A DNA stretch of 13,207 bases from Ichthyophonus hoferi. Its lineage: Eukaryota > Opisthokonta > Ichthyosporea > Ichthyophonida > Ichthyophonidae. Made by a program: the position numbers and the translations under genes. Under the pieces are notes generated by a model. That model searched no databases, was not told where the DNA came from, and was given only the letters and a program-made list of their open reading frames with translations. The number at the start of each line of letters is the position of its first letter. Position 1 is the first letter of the stretch. Location of the stretch: the NCBI GenBank assembly GCA_002751075.1, contig NAOQ01000008.1, positions 425,528 through 438,734 of the forward strand, written 5' to 3'. This document shows, piece after piece, positions 8,601 through 13,207 of this stretch.

Positions 8601-11600
8601 TATTACCCATGCTCAGGGTGGTAACCGACCATAGCCGACAGAGAATTTGGATTAAAAACTATATAGCCTTGATTCAATATAACTACAAAATCAAGAGTCC
8701 CTAATCTAGTTCTGATAAAGTCTTTTTATACTTTCCAAATATGGCAATTTATATATGAACTACTTTAGAACTCAGCCCTAAATAAACAAATAATGATAAT
8801 TAAAATTACTTTGCGTATATTGTATATGTAGGTGTATTTGACAAACTTCAGTAGAGGTATGATTTTTTTTAGTTAATGTACTCTCTCAAAGTGAAAATCC
8901 TCTTCCCTAGTGTGACCAACACATGACCTATATATGTTGTTGTCAGATATCCTATGTGCTACAAACATTTGAAATATATCATGTTATATACTGTGGCAGA
9001 AAAGTTACTCAATTATCTGTCCTAGTATACTCCAAAATCCAACACAATTAAAGTGTGCCAATGCTAAATTTAGCTTCTTAAATAAATTTATGCACCACGT
9101 TTATGAATAAAACGTATGTCCAAAGCCAGTATGGACACAGCTTACATGCTTTATTAGAGTTTGTATAAACTAATAGATGTTTAGTAAAGATCACTGATTA
9201 CAGCATAGGAGTTGTACAATATTTAACATACCTCACTACATACTAGAACAATTGACATGTGACGTATATTAAAACTAAATGTGTATTGGCGGCCAGATTA
9301 GGAAGGAAAGCATAAAAAGTAAACACTAGCTGTAGAATGTCTGTGACAGCAATTGGATTCAATGATAATTAGCTACAGGATCTTTTCAATCATTTTTATT
9401 AAAAACTAATTACTAATATAGAGTTCTCATTGAATAGAATTAAAGCGCACTGAATGCGACCAAGATCTAAAAGGAATACACATGACGTCATGGATGGTGA
9501 TTATAACTAATATCTACGTCATAAGTAGATACACGAGTGTAAGGATAAGCCAATTAATTAATTACAACTCATACTACTGTACTAATTTACTGTGACACAT
9601 AAGGAGACAATAAAATATGGTTTAAATCTTCCCGTATGTATTTATTATCTTAATTTTATTATTACTATTGTCATTTAGTTTTTTATTTTAATATGCCAAC
9701 TATTATAAATAATTCTGTAGTATTTATCATATATTATTATATAAATTGGGATTATATTTCATGTTATTGTATTCAACGTAAATAAAAATCAATAAACAAC
9801 GTAAAGGTTATGATCTTGTAATTGTCTAGATCAAATAGTTTGTAAGTACGATGGTATAATAGTATGACAGTATGATTGATATACTAAATCTAAAAAGATA
9901 AAAAGCATTAGAAACGTAAATAGGTTTTGAAGATTGATCCAATAAGTATGTATGCGTGCATAATCCAAAATGGCATACTCTTTGAATAATATCTTTGAAG
10001 TAGCTAAAGCAAAGCAATCTGATATTTTAATACTAATTACACTATATTTTTAATTTATTTCTTCATTTTCAATAGTAGCTTCAAACTGCCTTCTCTAACA
10101 CATTTAGCACTAGCAATTGTATAATTTCAATTATAACCAGATATGTATGTTTTTTCTATTCCAACTTACAGTTGATACACATTTATTATTTTATTATGGT
10201 ATTCGAAATTTCACATGTGTAAACCATAATACCATTATACAGTAATAATTGCATACCAGTATACCGCTATACTGTCATTCTTATTTGATACATCTAACTA
10301 GATATCAGATATCAGATATATATAGAAAATATTTTTAGTAATAGTATAAGGTCAGTTAAATCATTAGTTTCTTTAATTAAGTATTTAATTAAACTAATAA
10401 TTTATTCTAACAGATATAGAAAATTATGTTATTTTATTTCAGTCATAAATTGCTTCTAAACCTTTGCCTCATGAGAGAGGCTTTTCATCAATATTCCTCT
10501 GATTGGCTATTTATTAATTTACCATCAGTACACTGATTCATGTTGACCGACTATGATGTTAATTCAATCAACAAGATTTTTAAGTGTGTATTTGACCATT
10601 TTTGAACGTAATGGTAATGTCAAGATTAATTCATTGCTCATCATCATAGTTAATTCAATAAAATTTGATCAAAGCGTTGAAGTAATTTAATTCACGGGTC
10701 ATCCATGATTCTTGAATCTAATGATATTGTACCTATACCATTCATAAACCCGGTTTTGGCGTGGTTGAAGGCAGAATTTGTTATACTTTAGCCAGATTGT
10801 TTATTCTTGTAAGTATTTTTAGCTGGTTAGTTTGATATGCATGCCATACTTCGATCATAGTTATTTTAGTCTTAGCAGCCCATAGGAACTCTTTATATTT
10901 GCGGAAATTCCAATATGGATTTCTGGATAATATCTAATTGTTACGTATTTCAGCTACTACAAGTGTTAGGCTGTATTCTTCATGATTTTTTGCACAAAAA
11001 ATACTTATTGTTCATGTAGTATTGTACCTCTAATTATTTAGTATGATTTACAATGAGGTTTCAATTGGTAATTAAGAGTTAGACATTAATTAATGATAAT
11101 TAATTCACTACAAGATGCCATTAATTATATTTAATTAAGACTAGATATTTAATGCAGTCTAGCACGTAAATTTGCCAAAGTTTAAATTGCGTTGTTCATC
11201 TGCATTTTAATTACACACAGTGATTGATGATACATACGTGATACATAACATCATCCTTTACACAATTAATTGGAAAAATGTTGCTGATAACATGTTAGAT
11301 AACAAGATTGAGTGCTACTCAATAAGATATATTGCTTAAAGGGTTATCACCTGGTCAACTGGTATTGACCTGAACCAACAGCTATATAACCAGCAATCAC
11401 AGACTTATTCTAGATCCTGATTTTGATGGTGCCGCATAATAAACTATCATTCAAAAGACTCATTCTTTGTCCGTCACGAGAGGTCGTTATGACAATTACT
11501 GGAAAAGATCTATCTACAAGAGTGCTGAAATATTGGGAAAAATCACTGGATTTGTCTTAGATAGAATGCCTAGCCAATGAGTTATCTAGACTAAAAACAT

Positions 11601-11640
11601 ACAATCTGAAACGGCTTATTAGTTAGCTACATGATCACTC
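8601..11640. other. long AT-rich intergenic stretch without recognised gene
   Basis: About 3 kb in which I find no supportable gene. Notable small items are: a perfect hairpin at 10257-10274; a cluster of TTAATT words between about 10550 and 10700 and again at 11085-11145; a short hairpin GCCTC...GAGGC at 10468-10483; and a slightly more complex stretch at 11340-11600 with a TATATAA and an AATAAA. None has a motif or fold that names it. Confidence 0.5.
10257..10274. repeat. perfect hairpin CAGTATA-CCGC-TATACTG
   Basis: Seven-bp arms close a four-base CCGC loop. About 60 bp to the left a second imperfect inverted pair (TTATGGTATT / AATACCATTA) makes this a locally folded region. No poly-T tract follows that would suggest a terminator. 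Confidence 0.85.
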
Positions 11641-11754
11641 TCATTGGATGGTTGCATCATGTTTGATCATTTCAGCATTTCGTGTTTATTAAGCAATAAT
11701 TAGTGATGCACTCTGATTGGTGTATTATATTAGATTGTATCATCAAATGCAACA

Positions 11755-11941
11755 TAATATCGTAAAATCTAACATAATATAGTGTAATATAATATAATAT
11801 AATATAGTATAGTGTAATATAATACAATCTAGCGTAATATAATATAATAAAGTGTAATATAATATAGTGTAATATCGTGTAATATAATATAAATATAATA
11901 TATATAGTGCAATGTAATATAATCTAGTGTAATGTAATACA
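11755..11941. repeat. degenerate AT satellite, unit near (AGTGTAATATAAT)n
   Basis: About 190 bp built from variants of AGTGTAATATAAT and TAATATAATATAG. Periodic AGTG/AGCG/ATCG insertions punctuate an otherwise AT-only ladder. The variation between units indicates an old array. Confidence 0.85.
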
Positions 11942-12091
11942 AAAAATTAAGTAGTAGTTCTTCGATTGGCATAGTTATATTATGCTAACTATTTTTCCAA
12001 ACTACATAGGCAATAGTTATTACTAATATATTAATCGATTATAGCCATATAAGGAAATATCTAAAGTAATCAATTATCCTTTTTCTAGCAT

Positions 12092-12150
12092 ATGATAACT
12101 ACAACACAGTAAGTTAATAACTACAAAACAGTAAGATAATAACTATAACA
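12092..12150. repeat. 22-bp imperfect tandem repeat
   Basis: Two adjacent units, ATAACTACAACACAGTAAGTTA and the same with two changes, are followed by a partial third that starts ATAACTATAACA. It forms the left shoulder of dispersed repeat copy B. Confidence 0.8.
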
Positions 12151-12194
12151 TAATGTTGACAATTACTATACAGGCTGAAAACGACACTAATAAT
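12116..12194 (+). repeat. dispersed repeat, copy B
   Basis: This 79-bp stretch on the plus strand aligns with the minus strand of 8496-8571. The shared block ends with CTGAAA...GACACTA.TAAT in both. Beyond the ends the two loci no longer align, so this is a dispersed element or fragment rather than a large segmental duplication. No coding capacity or terminal inverted repeats are evident. Confidence 0.75.
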
Positions 12195-12480
12195 GCATTA
12201 AATAGGGAGGGAAATAGGTCTGCTACTTTATTTTCACTGTAATTACACATAGCCAGTAAGATTTAAGACTTACAAATTATAAAAAGATTCAATTATTGTT
12301 AACCTATGAGATAACATTTCATATAAAGTATCACTAATTGGACCAGAACTGTCTACTGATTGGTGTGAAGATTCTATAAAATATAAGTATAATCTCTAAT
12401 CTCAATAATCCCACCCTAGTTTTCTAATAAACCCCACATCATATCATATTTTAATTTTTAAAATTTTAAATACATCAATC

Positions 12481-12903
12481 CTAGACCTCTGATACAAATT
12501 CTTCATTGGCAACATCATCCAATTCAATGAACGGTTTGCTCGGAATTACTGGTATGCGATTTCTCTCTCGTGGCTGGGCCCAATTGGTTATTGACCCCAT
12601 TTGAAGTGACATTCCAAACATTCCACTGGGTAACATCCAGGGACGAGGCTGCAATTGGGTGAAGGGAATAGTAGCACCCCATGTCGGTTAATTATTGGTG
12701 GTAAATCATGCATTAAAACTATTAAGTCACGTGTTGCTTATTAAATAGGTGTGGTTAGTTATCTAGTCATGGGTAAGGTGATTTTAAGCCAATTAGAGGA
12801 CTACATATAGTAAATAAGAGAAGTCGATAGGGTATATCATATATATATAATACAACAAAGTATAATAAAATGCAATATAATATCATAATATAATACAAAA
12901 CAA

Positions 12904-12945
<42 letters not shown>

Positions 12946-13142
12946 CTATAACCTTTATACTTTAAACTATACCGTACATTTAATAGCACCATAGAGGTGA
13001 TAAAACTTACCGTCGCCAGCAATGAAACAGTATCATTAACTTTTATCGAGTTCATGTCGCATTGTAATTGCCTCTTGGTCGTAACATCATATAGACTAAC
13101 CAATGTGGGGCGAGTGACAAACTCATAGCCGTTATCTTTAAT
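12481..13142 (-). CDS. last two exons of an unrecognised protein (5' part outside window)
   Basis: Two in-phase coding blocks on the minus strand. The first, 13011-13142, is 44 codons from a CCAG acceptor to a GTAAGT donor and reads IKDNGYEFVTRPTLVSLYDV and on to NDTVSLLAT. The second, 12481-12648, starts after TTGCAG and gives 55 residues (PRPWMLPSGMFGMSLQMGSI ... FIELDDVANEEFVSEV) and a TAG stop. Both boundaries are phase 0 and the joined 99 residues are a plausible, ordinary protein C-terminus, more GC-rich than the flanks. The intron is 362 bp and contains a (TA)n run. An ATTAAA lies 26 nt after the stop. I do not recognise the family; no signal peptide, membrane helix or catalytic motif is visible. 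The upstream limit is uncertain because the frame stays open toward the (ATGT)n tract, and an intervening small exon cannot be excluded. Confidence 0.6.
12908..12938. repeat. (TA)n microsatellite
   Basis: An uninterrupted AT dinucleotide run of 31 bp, inside the inferred intron of the unrecognised gene. It is flanked on the left by AT-rich degenerate repeats (about 12836-12900). Confidence 0.97.
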
Positions 13143-13146
13143 CTGG

Positions 13147-13150
<4 letters not shown>

Positions 13151-13179
<29 letters not shown>

Positions 13180-13207
13180 TGTATGTATGTATGTATGTAT
13201 GTATGTA
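13151..13207. repeat. (ATGT)n microsatellite running off the right edge
   Basis: Fourteen perfect ATGT units, continuing past the window. It lies just upstream of the last-but-one exon of the minus-strand gene, so it is probably in an intron of that gene. Confidence 0.97.

Noticed and set aside
9826-10017. 63-residue minus frame
   Set aside because: It is a chance open frame in AT-rich DNA; composition and context give no support for a gene.
10438-10494. Another TGATGA...CTGA pair on the minus strand
   Set aside because: There is no terminal stem, the spacing is short, and the guide region resembles no rRNA sequence I know.
11222-11296. TGATGA...CTGA pair on the plus strand
   Set aside because: The flanks do not pair, box C lacks its purine, and the putative guide is AT-rich without a recognisable target.
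11665-11750. Box C/D-like arrangement on the minus strand (TTGATGA, later CTGA)
   Set aside because: Box C lacks the consensus purine, the terminal stem is only about four pairs, and the sequence before box D has no rRNA match I recognise.

Overview
The window is AT-rich eukaryotic DNA with spliceosomal introns (GTAAG donors, CAG acceptors), many AT microsatellites and an old LTR retrotransposon. The one host gene recognised with confidence encodes acidic ribosomal stalk protein P1. Its wording (ALDG, DEIEITADKL, fungal-type acidic tail) looks most like a fungus. The introns (280, 479 and about 362 bp) and the AT-rich, transposon-bearing setting suggest an early-diverging or genome-expanded lineage. 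I cannot name the species, and the fungal call is itself an inference.

Layout. 1-~4112: the 3' part of a decayed Ty1/copia element on the + strand (protease, integrase, reverse transcriptase, RNase H, polypurine tract, 3' LTR); it runs off the left edge. ~4113-5034: AT-rich spacer. 5035-5113 (-): a box C/D snoRNA. 5786-6898 (-): the P1 gene in three exons. Its last coding exon is only 14 nt, and its second intron carries a second, paralogous box C/D snoRNA (5862-5944). 7020-12450: long AT-rich stretch with no gene I can support; it holds degenerate AT satellites, small palindromes and a dispersed repeat present in two inverted copies (8496-8571 and 12116-12194). 12481-13142 (-): the last two exons of an unrecognised protein-coding gene, whose 5' part lies beyond an (ATGT)n run at the right edge.

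How the parts relate. P1 transcription would supply both a 60S stalk protein and, by splicing of intron 2, a small nucleolar RNA, so one transcript serves ribosome structure and rRNA modification. The two snoRNAs share a guide of 11 nt complementary to a universally conserved stretch of 18S rRNA (UUGUCAGAGGU). They keep different but intact terminal stems, which is strong internal evidence that both are functional RNAs. The predicted 2'-O-methylation is on the U before CAGAGG. It is not among the yeast 18S sites I recall and is the most interesting observation here.
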